Shown: positions 1 to 5,810 of the stretch, one piece after another
Position numbering within the stretch: the first letter of the stretch is position 1
How the letters are laid out: the number at the start of each line of letters is the position of its first letter
Origin: Deltaproteobacteria bacterium
GTDB lineage: Bacteria; Desulfobacterota; GWC2-55-46
Length of the DNA stretch: 7,940 nucleotides
Assembly (NCBI GenBank): GCA_016182705.1
Contig: JACPGA010000044.1
Coordinates: 1-7,940, forward strand
Reading direction: 5' to 3'
The notes under the pieces: generated by a model
Told to the model about the DNA's origin: nothing
Databases searched by the model: none
Seen by the model: the letters and a program-made list of their open reading frames with translations, nothing else
Made by a program: the position numbers and the translations under genes

Positions 1-154
1 CGGAAAGGTCGAGCATCGCGAAAAGCCCGTCGCGCTCAATCTGCGCGCTCAAGAGCTCTTCAATGCGGTTTTCCTCTATAAGGCGGCGCTGCAGGATGGA
101 TATCTCAAGGAGCCTGCCTAAAATCGCGGCCTGCTCGCGGTTGTCAGGCGCCAC
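1..154 (-). CDS. Small coiled-coil protein following fliS, FliT-like (partial, 3' end outside window)
   Basis: An open frame starts at a GTG at 154-152 and runs off the left edge, giving 51 codons. The predicted start is MAPDNREQAAILGRLL and the rest is rich in Glu, Leu, Arg and Ile with heptad-like spacing (LLEISILQRRLIEEN, then IEELLSAQIERDGLF), as in a helical hairpin. A good ribosome site, GAGGAG at 163-168, sits 8 bases before the GTG and decides the start. The gene overlaps the end of fliS by 11 bases, so translation is probably coupled. A short helical gene right after fliD-fliS is usually fliT or a FliT/FlgN-like export chaperone; this rests on position and helix character, not on a recognised motif. 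It could instead be an unrelated small flagellar protein. The reading frame is fairly sure, the function only suggestive. Confidence 0.6.
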   Translation of the reverse strand, partial: MAPDNREQAAILGRLLEISILQRRLIEENRIEELLSAQIERDGLFAMLDLS

Positions 155-557
155 AGCTTACGCTCCTCGCTGGAGCTTCGGCCGCGCTTTTCTGCCTTTC
201 GGCGGCAACGGCCTCCCAGCCTGATTTTATCTCCAGCACGACCTTGTTGACCGACTCGATTGCAGCGGAGTCGCTTTTGAGGTTCGCTTCGGTAAGCGCG
301 GAAGCGCAGAAGTCGTAGAGCTTGGAGAGGTTTTGCGCTATCTCGCCGCCTTCTTCCATGTTAAGGGAGTTGGCCAGCTCGCCTATTATCTCCAGGGACC
401 TGTTAATGTGAACTCCCCTGCCCTTTATGTCGCCTTCCATGATGGACTGGCTTGCGAGCCTGTTGAAGCGCAGTATCCCGTCATAGAGCATGATAATGAG
501 GCTCACCCTGTCGGCTGTCAAAACCTGTATGTTCTGGTACTGGCGCACCCTGTTCAA
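144..557 (-). CDS. fliS: Flagellar export chaperone FliS
   Basis: FliS binds the disordered C-terminus of newly made flagellin in the cytoplasm, prevents premature polymerisation and delivers it to the flagellar export gate. The 137-residue length fits the family (about 120-140). The diagnostic N-terminal block is present: QYQNIQVLTAD followed by SLIIMLYDGILRF (about residues 7-32). The helical hairpin with AIESVNKVVLEIKSGW near residues 99-114 also fits. The start codon is TTG at 557-555. It directly follows the fliD stop TAA (558-560) in the same frame, so no start further upstream is possible. A weak G-rich ribosome site (GGGGG, 565-569) lies 7 bases before it. The Ala/Ser-rich tail beyond about residue 118 is probably unstructured and overlaps the start of the next gene. 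Identity is secure; the exact start is likely TTG, with GTG at 548 the main alternative. Confidence 0.95.
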   Translation of the reverse strand: MNRVRQYQNIQVLTADRVSLIIMLYDGILRFNRLASQSIMEGDIKGRGVHINRSLEIIGELANSLNMEEGGEIAQNLSKLYDFCASALTEANLKSDSAAIESVNKVVLEIKSGWEAVAAERQKSAAEAPARSVSCGA

Positions 558-1901
558 TTACATACCCCCGAAGTAGTTGGTTATCGCGTTGCCCTGGCCC
601 TTGAGGCTGGCAAGCATCGCCTCGAGCCCGGTGAACTGGCTCCTGAGCTGCTCTTCGTAGGACACCAGCTGGGTCTCCTTCTGCCGTATGTCCTTGTCTA
701 TCCTGGTCATGCTCTTTTTGAGCCCGTCCTGGCGGCCTTTTATCCTGCCGTCGACATAGTCGTCTATCGAGCTGGCCGTCTGATGGATAAGCTCGGCGAA
801 ACCGGTCGTCGCGGTCCCTTTTGTGAACAGGCTTACGACCCCGTCGAAATTCGAGTTGAGGGCATTTTTGAGTTTTGCCGTATCCAGCGACATCACTCCT
901 TCCCTGTCAGTCGAGACGCCTACGTGCAAAAGCCTGTTCATTGTGTCTGGAAGGCCGCTCACCGAGGATGAAAAGACCCTCCTCAGGTCATCGGATATGC
1001 TCCTTGCGACGCTGTCTCCGAAAAACGGGTAGGCCTTCTTCGTGTCGGAATCATACCTGTTGTTCATCTTGATGTAGCTTGCCACGCCGTTGTAGGCGTC
1101 AACGAGCTTCTTGACGCTGTCGGTTACGGAATCAGTGTCTCTGCTGACGGTAACGCTAAGGGTCCTGGCCGGGTCAGCTGATAAAAGGTCTACGGTAACG
1201 CCTGCAATAATATCGGACGCGCTGTTGGTCTGCCTGGTAAAGGGCATACCATCAACCGTGAAAGTGGCGTCCTGCGCTGCCTGAAGCGTTGTTGAAAAAG
1301 CTAAAGTGGGGTCGTTCTGGGTAATATTTATGCTGTTCGAAGTGCCGGTTGAAGAGCCGGTCAGGATGAGCCTGTAAGGGTTGGGGCCTGACCCGTCGTT
1401 TACGACTGACGCGCTCACGCCCGCGTTCAGCGCGTTAATGGAGTCCTTGAGGCTTGTAATTGTGGTGGTGGCGTCGACGGCAACCGTCTGAACGGCGCCC
1501 GCGCCGAGCTGGAAACTGAAAGAGCCCGCGCCAGCGGCAATGGTGGAGGTATCGGCAGCCACTCCGTCGGCAGCCATCTTATGGGATTTAGCGAGAGTAG
1601 AGACGACTATCGAGTGCGAGCCGTAGGAAGCGCCCGTACCGGCTGTGGCCGATATGGCGTTGCTGTCTGAAACGGTTGTCTTGAAGGAGCCGAAGGCAGT
1701 GGAAGTCCTCAGGGTGTCGGCAGCGGACACCAGGTCTTTTATTTTCGAGCTCAGGTTGGAATACGCGTTATTGGTTATCTCCAGGCCCTTTTTGTCGGTC
1801 TGGAGCTGCGTAATAGACTGCCTTCTTATGCCTACGAGCTGTGTTATGAGGCTCTGGTAGTCTATGTTGCTTACAACGCCCGAAGTGGCTGATATGCTCA
1901 T
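558..1901 (-). CDS. fliD: Flagellar filament cap protein FliD (hook-associated protein 2)
   Basis: FliD forms the oligomeric cap at the filament tip, under which exported flagellin folds and inserts. The 447-residue length is normal. The N-terminal domain (about residues 5-105) starts with ISATSGVVSNIDYQSLITQL, typical of FliD, followed by the first coiled-coil half (SITQLQTDKKGLEITNNAYS). A Thr/Ser/Ala-rich, beta-rich middle (about 110-260) corresponds to the exposed head domains. The C-terminal domain includes DSVKKLVDAYNGVASYI and VDGRIKGRQDGLKKSM, and ends in a long coiled coil (IDKDIRQKETQLVSYEEQLR) and the family-like NAITNYFGGM. It has no cysteine, as is common in exported axial proteins. 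A ribosome site GAGAGG (1911-1916) lies 9 bases before the ATG. It follows flaG by 28 bases with no visible promoter or terminator, and fliS follows without a gap. Confidence 0.97.
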   Translation of the reverse strand: MSISATSGVVSNIDYQSLITQLVGIRRQSITQLQTDKKGLEITNNAYSNLSSKIKDLVSAADTLRTSTAFGSFKTTVSDSNAISATAGTGASYGSHSIVVSTLAKSHKMAADGVAADTSTIAAGAGSFSFQLGAGAVQTVAVDATTTITSLKDSINALNAGVSASVVNDGSGPNPYRLILTGSSTGTSNSINITQNDPTLAFSTTLQAAQDATFTVDGMPFTRQTNSASDIIAGVTVDLLSADPARTLSVTVSRDTDSVTDSVKKLVDAYNGVASYIKMNNRYDSDTKKAYPFFGDSVARSISDDLRRVFSSSVSGLPDTMNRLLHVGVSTDREGVMSLDTAKLKNALNSNFDGVVSLFTKGTATTGFAELIHQTASSIDDYVDGRIKGRQDGLKKSMTRIDKDIRQKETQLVSYEEQLRSQFTGLEAMLASLKGQGNAITNYFGGM

Positions 1902-1929
1902 GCCGGCATGCCTCTCGTTCTAAATGGTT

Positions 1930-2280
1930 TCAGGTGCTGGCGTCGTAGAGGACGCCTACGAGGTCCTTCATCCTCTTGCGTATGGCAAGAAGCTCCTCTG
2001 AGGGTATCTGCCGGATGACCTCATCGTTTTCAGGGTCTACTATCTTTACGATGACTTCTTTTGAATCAGAATCGACCTCGAACCTTAATTCAGTGTTGAG
2101 CCTTTTAAGGTAAATCTGGACCTCGGAGGCTATTGCCTCTACCTCCGTGGGCTTCGCGTCTGTTTTCCGGCATTTGTCTTCCGCCTCTTCGGCTCCCCTG
2201 GCAACCTTGAGCGAAGCCTTCGCTGGCAGTTCCGCTTCAAACGGCTTGAAAGCGCCGTCTAATATCCTCTCTATGGCCAT
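1930..2280 (-). CDS. flaG: FlaG family flagellar protein
   Basis: FlaG proteins are small and usually encoded beside flagellin and fliD; in several bacteria their loss changes filament length, but the mechanism is not settled. The predicted protein has 116 residues. The conserved FlaG domain spans about residues 55-116: LNTELRFEVDSDSKEVIVKI, then VDPENDEVIRQIPSEELLAI and a final helix RKRMKDLVGVLYD. The first 50 residues are charged, low in conservation and probably disordered, as usual in this family. The ATG has a ribosome site GAGG (2286-2289) 5 bases upstream, placed just after a GC-rich hairpin (2296-2319). The gene lies 65 bases after flagellin and 28 bases before fliD and is probably expressed by read-through from the flagellin promoter at a lower level. 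Confidence 0.95.
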   Translation of the reverse strand: MAIERILDGAFKPFEAELPAKASLKVARGAEEAEDKCRKTDAKPTEVEAIASEVQIYLKRLNTELRFEVDSDSKEVIVKIVDPENDEVIRQIPSEELLAIRKRMKDLVGVLYDAST

Positions 2281-2295
2281 TTTGTCCTCATAAGC
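2281..2295 (-). promoter_or_regulatory. flaG ribosome binding region, abutting an upstream hairpin
   Basis: The bases between the GC-rich hairpin and the flaG ATG carry TGAGGA, with GAGG at 2286-2289 and a 5-base A-rich spacer. The hairpin ends only 6 bases before this site, so ribosome loading and hairpin folding could influence each other. Confidence 0.5.
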
Positions 2296-2319
2296 GGGCG
2301 GGGGGTCTCCCCCCCGCCC
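2296..2319 (-). promoter_or_regulatory. Perfect 10-bp GC hairpin between flagellin and flaG
   Basis: On the transcript, GGGCGGGGGG, a GAGA loop, and CCCCCCGCCC form a perfect 10-bp all-GC stem with a tetraloop. It begins 26 bases after the flagellin stop. No T-run follows on either strand, so it is not a normal intrinsic terminator. More likely roles are protecting the 3' end of the abundant flagellin message or reducing read-through to flaG-fliD-fliS. The runs of six G and seven C are also error-prone in sequencing. The structure is read directly; the function is inference. Confidence 0.6.
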
Positions 2320-2345
2320 TTGTCATGACCCGCGTAAGCGGATGA

Positions 2346-3176
2346 TTACCTAAGGAGCGACAGTACGTTCTGCGGCGACTGGTTAGCCTGGGCAAGAACG
2401 GAAGTGCCGGCCTGAACCATTATCTGGTTCTTGGTGTACTGGGCGGTCTCGTAGGCGAAGTCAGCGTCCCTTATCCTCGACTCGGCGGACTGATAGTTCG
2501 TGTAAGTCACCTGGAGGTTGTTCAACGCCGCGGAAAGCCTGTTGGTGGAAGCACCATATATGGCTCTCGCGTCGTTGATGGTCTTAAGGGCAGCGCTTAC
2601 GGAATCGAGAGCGCTCAGGGCGCCCGCCTGGGTGGATATGGCGCAGGAAACCAGGTTCAGGCCGCTCGTGCCGGAAGTCAGCACGTTCAGGCTGATGGAG
2701 AGCTGGTCGTTGGTGGTGTTCTTGAATCCGATGTACATCGTCAGGGCGGAGGTGCCGCCGTTGATGAGCTTGTAGCCGCCGAACTCGGTGGTGTTCGAGA
2801 TCCTGTCTATTTCGTTGATGAGCTTGTTGTACTCATCGCTGTAGTAGGACCTGTTGGTGCCATCGAGAGTGCCCTGCGCGGAGCTGGCGGCAAGTTCGCC
2901 CATCCTGGTGACGATGTTGGTTATCTGTTCCGCGGCCTTGTCGGCGATTTCCATCGCGCTGACGCCGTCGTTGATGTTCCTGATTGAGGCCTGGATCATC
3001 CTCGACTGGCTGCGGAGCTGGTCAGCCCTTCCGAGGCCGGCTGCGTCGTCGGCCGCGCTGTTGACCCTGTAGCCGGATGAAAGCCTCTGGACGCTGACTT
3101 TCATCTGTGAGTTGGAAACTGAAAGGTTCTGCTGTGCTACGAGAGCTGCTACGTTAGTGTTGATTACGAGTGACAT
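2346..3176 (-). CDS. fliC: Flagellin (filament subunit)
   Basis: This is the major or a major subunit of the flagellar filament, exported by the flagellar type III system. At 276 residues it is a compact flagellin with both conserved D0/D1 ends and almost no variable domain. The N-terminal end has INTNVAAL, then QRLSSGYRVNSAADDAAGL (residues 30-48) and RNINDGVSAMEIADKA. The C-terminal end has RIRDADFAYETAQYTK (residues 235-249) and the terminal QANQSPQNVLSLLR. The short middle (about 140-230) contains a beta-hairpin (TMYIGFKNTTNDQLSISLN) and Ser/Thr-rich loops that could accept glycans. Positions matching the TLR5-contact residues of Salmonella FliC are kept (Arg91, Leu95, Glu115). Cys178 is unusual for a flagellin. 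The ribosome site AAGGAGGG lies 7 bases before the ATG. Expression is most likely from the sigma-28 promoter at 3327-3353. Confidence 0.98.
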   Translation of the reverse strand: MSLVINTNVAALVAQQNLSVSNSQMKVSVQRLSSGYRVNSAADDAAGLGRADQLRSQSRMIQASIRNINDGVSAMEIADKAAEQITNIVTRMGELAASSAQGTLDGTNRSYYSDEYNKLINEIDRISNTTEFGGYKLINGGTSALTMYIGFKNTTNDQLSISLNVLTSGTSGLNLVSCAISTQAGALSALDSVSAALKTINDARAIYGASTNRLSAALNNLQVTYTNYQSAESRIRDADFAYETAQYTKNQIMVQAGTSVLAQANQSPQNVLSLLR

Positions 3177-3183
3177 TGGTGTA

Positions 3184-3191
3184 CCCTCCTT
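3184..3191 (-). promoter_or_regulatory. Strong flagellin Shine-Dalgarno with GGA core
   Basis: The minus strand reads AAGGAGGG, a near-perfect anti-16S match, 7 bases before the flagellin ATG. This fits very high expression. Its GGA core could also serve as the lower-affinity member of a CsrA site pair together with the hairpin at 3206-3219. Confidence 0.85.
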
Positions 3192-3205
3192 AGTGTGTGT
3201 TCTTC

Positions 3206-3219
3206 CGGCATCCTTGCCG
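3206..3219 (-). promoter_or_regulatory. Leader hairpin with AGGA loop, candidate CsrA binding site
   Basis: In the flagellin transcript CGGCA, AGGA, TGCCG forms a 5-bp stem with the GGA motif exposed in a tetraloop. The stretch CAAGGATG matches the core of the CsrA consensus RUACARGGAUGU at eight successive positions. It lies about 20 bases upstream of the GGA in the Shine-Dalgarno. Such a two-site layout is established for B. subtilis hag and E. coli glgC. On the opposite strand the same hairpin is followed by a T-run and would look like an intrinsic terminator, but no gene on that strand needs one. Binding is not shown here. Confidence 0.5.
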
Positions 3220-3326
3220 TTTTTTTTGTGTTCTCTTTTTTGCTGCTGCTTACAGGGTCCAGCTCCGGCCAGTTTTCCTTATCCCTCCTCTTTGGCCCGG
3301 TTTGGACTGAAGCCCCCTTGATAGTA

Positions 3327-3353
3327 TTATCGGAACCCCGGAATCAAACCTTG
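3327..3353 (-). promoter_or_regulatory. Sigma-28 (FliA) flagellin promoter
   Basis: The minus strand has CAAGGTTT (3346-3353), an 11-base spacer and TCCGATAA (3327-3334). The sigma-28 consensus is TAAAGTTT-N11-GCCGATAA, so 6 of 8 and 7 of 8 bases match with exactly the standard spacing. The -35 box starts 10 bases after the stop of the upstream gene. Transcription would begin near 3320, giving a leader of about 140 bases. This makes flagellin a late, class 3 gene that fires once the hook is complete. Confidence 0.85.
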
Positions 3354-3362
3354 AGGAAAAAA

Positions 3363-3968
3363 TCACGCGTAAAAGTGAAAAAGGTTTTCTTCCATGTCCT
3401 CGATAAGCACCTTGAGCTCGTATTCGAGGATGTCGGCAGCGGCGATGGCGTCATGGCCGTCCCTTGCCTCGCGCAGGTCCTCAAGGCCCCTGATGACCGG
3501 GTTGAAGTACTGGCCCGGGTTTTCCCTGAACAGGTCCATCCTGTACTTCTCCCCACCCCTGGCGAGCGCGTCCACTGTCTTTACTATTTCGATGAAGCCG
3601 TCAAAGACAGAAGAGATGAGCGCGTCCGCGCGCCCGTTGCCGACCCTGAGGTCCTTAACGCAGGCGTCGATATTTTCTTTCGTGACCTTTATGTACTCCT
3701 GAACGAGGTCAAGACCCTCGAGAGCGACCTCTTCCATCGAAGCGGTCTTGAGCTTGAAATCGCTGTATATCGAAAGCGGCCTGCTGAGGACCTGGCTGCC
3801 TCTCCATTCCGGCATCATCTCGCCGTCAATCCAGAGCTCCATGACAAAGCGCCTCAGCCCGGCAAGGTCCTTTTCAATTGTATCTATCAACTCCCTGATC
3901 GTAGACCGGTTTTCCCTGTCCTCGAATTCGAGCCTCGTTCCGTCAAGGTAGACTTGTGCCATCTTCAT
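3363..3968 (-). CDS. Uncharacterised protein between maf and flagellin
   Basis: I do not recognise this 201-residue protein. It has no signal peptide, no membrane segment and one Cys (in NIDACVKDL), so it is probably cytoplasmic. The first 75 residues look like an alpha/beta unit: a short strand pair (QVYLDGTRLEFED), a helix (TIRELIDTIEKDLAGLRRF), then strands around FVMELWIDGEMM and SIYSDFKLKT. The remainder (about 76-201) is helical: EEVALEGLDLVQEYIKVTKE, LISSVFDGFIEIVKTVDALA and AADILEYELKVLIEDMEENL, the last ending FHFYA. The helical half recalls flagellar chaperone bundles in size and composition, but no signature supports this. The start at 3968 is favoured by AAAGGAG (3974-3980) 5 bases upstream; an ATG two codons later is possible. 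It follows maf by 19 bases and precedes the flagellin promoter, suggesting a role in flagellin modification or handling. Confidence 0.85.
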   Translation of the reverse strand: MKMAQVYLDGTRLEFEDRENRSTIRELIDTIEKDLAGLRRFVMELWIDGEMMPEWRGSQVLSRPLSIYSDFKLKTASMEEVALEGLDLVQEYIKVTKENIDACVKDLRVGNGRADALISSVFDGFIEIVKTVDALARGGEKYRMDLFRENPGQYFNPVIRGLEDLREARDGHDAIAAADILEYELKVLIEDMEENLFHFYA

Positions 3969-3987
3969 TGCTTCTCCTTTGATTTTT

Positions 3988-4809
3988 TCATATGGCCGTC
4001 TGTATCGCCGGGCCAGCAGCGGTTGCGGGCTTGAGACTTGCCACTGCGCGCGTCAGGACAGGCAGGAACTTGGCGCAGCCTTTTGCCAGCTTTCCGTACG
4101 CCGTCTGGATCGCCTCAATGTCCTTTTCAATCCCCTTTGAGCCGGCGTCCGCGTCACCCCTGAGATACTCTTTCAGCTCGCAGATGCTGGCCATGAGCGT
4201 CTCCCATATGAACGGGGAGCTTTCGGCGGCCTTGAAAAGCTCTTCTTCCAGCCTCTTGACCCTCGCCGCCTTCCTGCCTGCTTCGAGAGTGCCTCCCTCC
4301 CTGCCAAGTTCCTTTTTGAGCTGAGAGACTTCCCTGTTTATAGCATCGGCAATCCGGCCGATTTCCTTGAGGCCCTTGTGCATCTCATCAATGGACAAAG
4401 CGATCAAAGGCAGGTCGGGTGATGTCCTTTTCGCTACGGCCTGCGCTATGATATCCTCAAGCCGAATTTCGTTTTTCACATATTTTTCAATTACTTCAGC
4501 TAAAGCTGTGTGCTCCATCCCCTCTATATAGGCCCCTCCCTCGGTAGCGTTTATCATCCGTACAGCGAAGCCTTCGCTTTTGAGAAAAGCGGCGTAATTT
4601 TCAAACCACTGATGGAATGTCACCCAGTCGAACTTGCTCGGCACAGGCTTGCCGTCAAGGCCCTTGAGCCACAGGAGGTCGAATTTGCTCCTGGCCTTGT
4701 CCTTGAGGGTTACATAATCTTCTTCTATCGATACCTTGCCGTTCTCACGGTCTATTTTCACGTCCTGCGCGATATAGACCCCGCCGGGGACATGGGTGCC
4801 GCTTTCCCC
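3988..4809 (-). pseudogene. maf: Maf-type flagellin glycosyltransferase, C-terminal part (out of frame with N-terminal part)
   Basis: This frame continues the Maf protein after the break. Read from about 4809 it gives GESGTHVPGGVYIAQDVKID, matching the region that follows the GQDLAY-type motif in Maf proteins. Next comes the family signature RMINATEGGAYIEGMEHTAL about 90 residues in, and a helical, charged C-terminal half (INREVSQLKKELGR, KRLEEELFKAAE) ending at 3988. An independent start would have to be GTG at 4761, but it has no convincing ribosome site and would lie inside a conserved segment, so this is not a separate gene. It is the downstream piece of one broken gene, or of an intact gene damaged by a sequencing or assembly error. 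Joined, the two parts give about 606 residues; roughly 30 more would be needed for a usual Maf. Confidence 0.85.
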
Positions 4810-5806
4810 CGCCTGTCGAAGGAAAGTAGGAAGAACCCCAGAGCGGCGCCTGCGAGCGGCTCAGTGTCACAAAGGGGTTGAAGAAGACGAACTTCTCCTT
4901 TACCTTTCTTTCAAACATGCCGGGGTGCGCGACCTCCGCGAGAATAAGGCGCGTCTTCAAGTCGTCTTCGCCGTAGGTGAAATATTCGGGCAGGTCGACT
5001 TTTTCGGAAGCGATGACAAAGTCAGGGACCACGCCGTATTTGAGAAGCGGCTTATAGGCGGTTATGGCCGCCACGATAATCGCCTTGCCCTTTGCCTCTT
5101 TTAAGAGATGGGCGTTTTTCTGCAATGACGGGCCTGCTCCAGCTATTATCATCGGCACGCCCTTGAATGCCGAGCGGAGCGAATCTATCGGAGGGCATTC
5201 CGGAAGGTGTTTTATGTTCTCGAAATAGTTCTCTACCCAGTTCTCCCTTGATTCTATGTCTGTCTTTATGCAGACCTTGTTGGTGATGTGAGCGTTGTTC
5301 ACCCGCGTGTTGAAGTCGATAAACTCCTGGGTAAAGGATAGCTTGTAAGGGGCCGCGGCGTAGGCGAGGAGCGTGTCGAACCCGTCCAACTCCCTTATCC
5401 CTGATATGAACGCGGTAATATCCGCGTACAGGCTTACGTTTTTACTCGCGAGGGGGCCGGATAAGTCCACCGAGGCGAGCACGCCGGAAAGTATCTCCAT
5501 CGAAGGCTCGTACACGAGCACTTTGTCAAAGCCTTTTTCAAGAAGCGCTTTAAGAAGATGGCCGCAGCCGAGACCGAACAGCAAGACCCAGTCGGGCTTT
5601 TTAGCTGTTATCTCTTCCGCCTGGCAGGCGGCCTCTTTTTCAGGGCTGTATGCGCTGTGAAAGAGCCTGCCCTTGTGCTTGAAGGTCGCGCCTCCGGTCT
5701 TGGCCTTCTCTATTACGGCGGAAGGGCCATGCCAGGACGCGAGGCTTTCAGCAAACGCCTTGTTTTGTGCCATGAGTACATCGAGGTTGGCTTTAAGTAT
5801 TTCCAT
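4745..5806 (-). pseudogene. maf: Maf-type (DUF115, MptE-like) flagellin glycosyltransferase, N-terminal part with frameshifted end
   Basis: Maf proteins transfer nonulosonic acids such as pseudaminic acid to Ser/Thr of flagellin in the cytoplasm, as shown for Campylobacter, Aeromonas and others. Residues 70-135 form a Rossmann-like unit (VLLFGLGCGHLLKALLE, VLVYEPSMEIL). The DUF115 core starts near residue 215 with VPMIIAGAGPSLQKNAHLLK, then KAIIVAAITAYKPLLKYGVVPDFVIASE. Similarity runs to SSYFPSTGG (residue 333, base 4808). After that the frame yields a nonsense tail (KRHPCPRRGLYRAGREN) to a stop at 4745, while the true continuation is in the +1 frame. The ATG at 5806 has AGGAG 8 bases upstream, inside the end of the GH57-like gene, 4 bases after its stop. 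The gene is probably co-translated with that neighbour. Identity is strong; whether it functions is doubtful as written. Confidence 0.88.
4806..4816 (-). other. Frameshift and deletion junction in maf
   Basis: The minus strand reads ACAGGC followed by five G (4806-4810). Upstream the Maf frame is ...S-T-G-G; downstream it resumes one base later as G-E-S-G-T-H. Removing one G would join the frames. The conserved stretch expected between the STGG-type and GTH-type segments (an SVSTTALDLA-like helix plus GQDLAY) would still be absent. No frame here encodes it. Confidence 0.75.
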
Positions 5807-5810
5807 CAGT

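Noticed and set aside
333..971. 212-codon open frame on the plus strand
   Set aside because: It lies opposite fliS and fliD, which have clear family motifs. Its composition (many His, Pro, Val) is typical of an antisense shadow and it has no ribosome site.
2296..2319. Intrinsic terminator after flagellin
   Set aside because: The stem is very strong, but neither strand has a T-run after it, and flaG, fliD and fliS downstream have no visible promoter of their own.
3177..3362. Sigma-54 promoter for flagellin
   Set aside because: I found no GG and GC pair with the required 10-base spacing and TGGCAC/TTGCA-like context, whereas the sigma-28 match is good.
3195..4034. 279-codon open frame on the plus strand with a hydrophobic start that resembles a signal peptide
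   Set aside because: The hydrophobic start comes from the T-rich flagellin leader read backwards, and the rest is antisense to the 201-residue gene. No homology-like motif or ribosome site supports it.
3988..4761. A separate gene starting at GTG 4761
   Set aside because: Conserved Maf sequence continues upstream of this GTG in the same frame to about 4809, and no ribosome site is present. It is better explained as the second half of a broken maf.
4801..4816. Programmed +1 ribosomal frameshift in maf
   Set aside because: The G-run and the loss of a conserved block of about 30 residues at the same place point to deletion or assembly error. No typical +1 stimulatory elements, such as a rare codon or an early stop at the shift site, are present.
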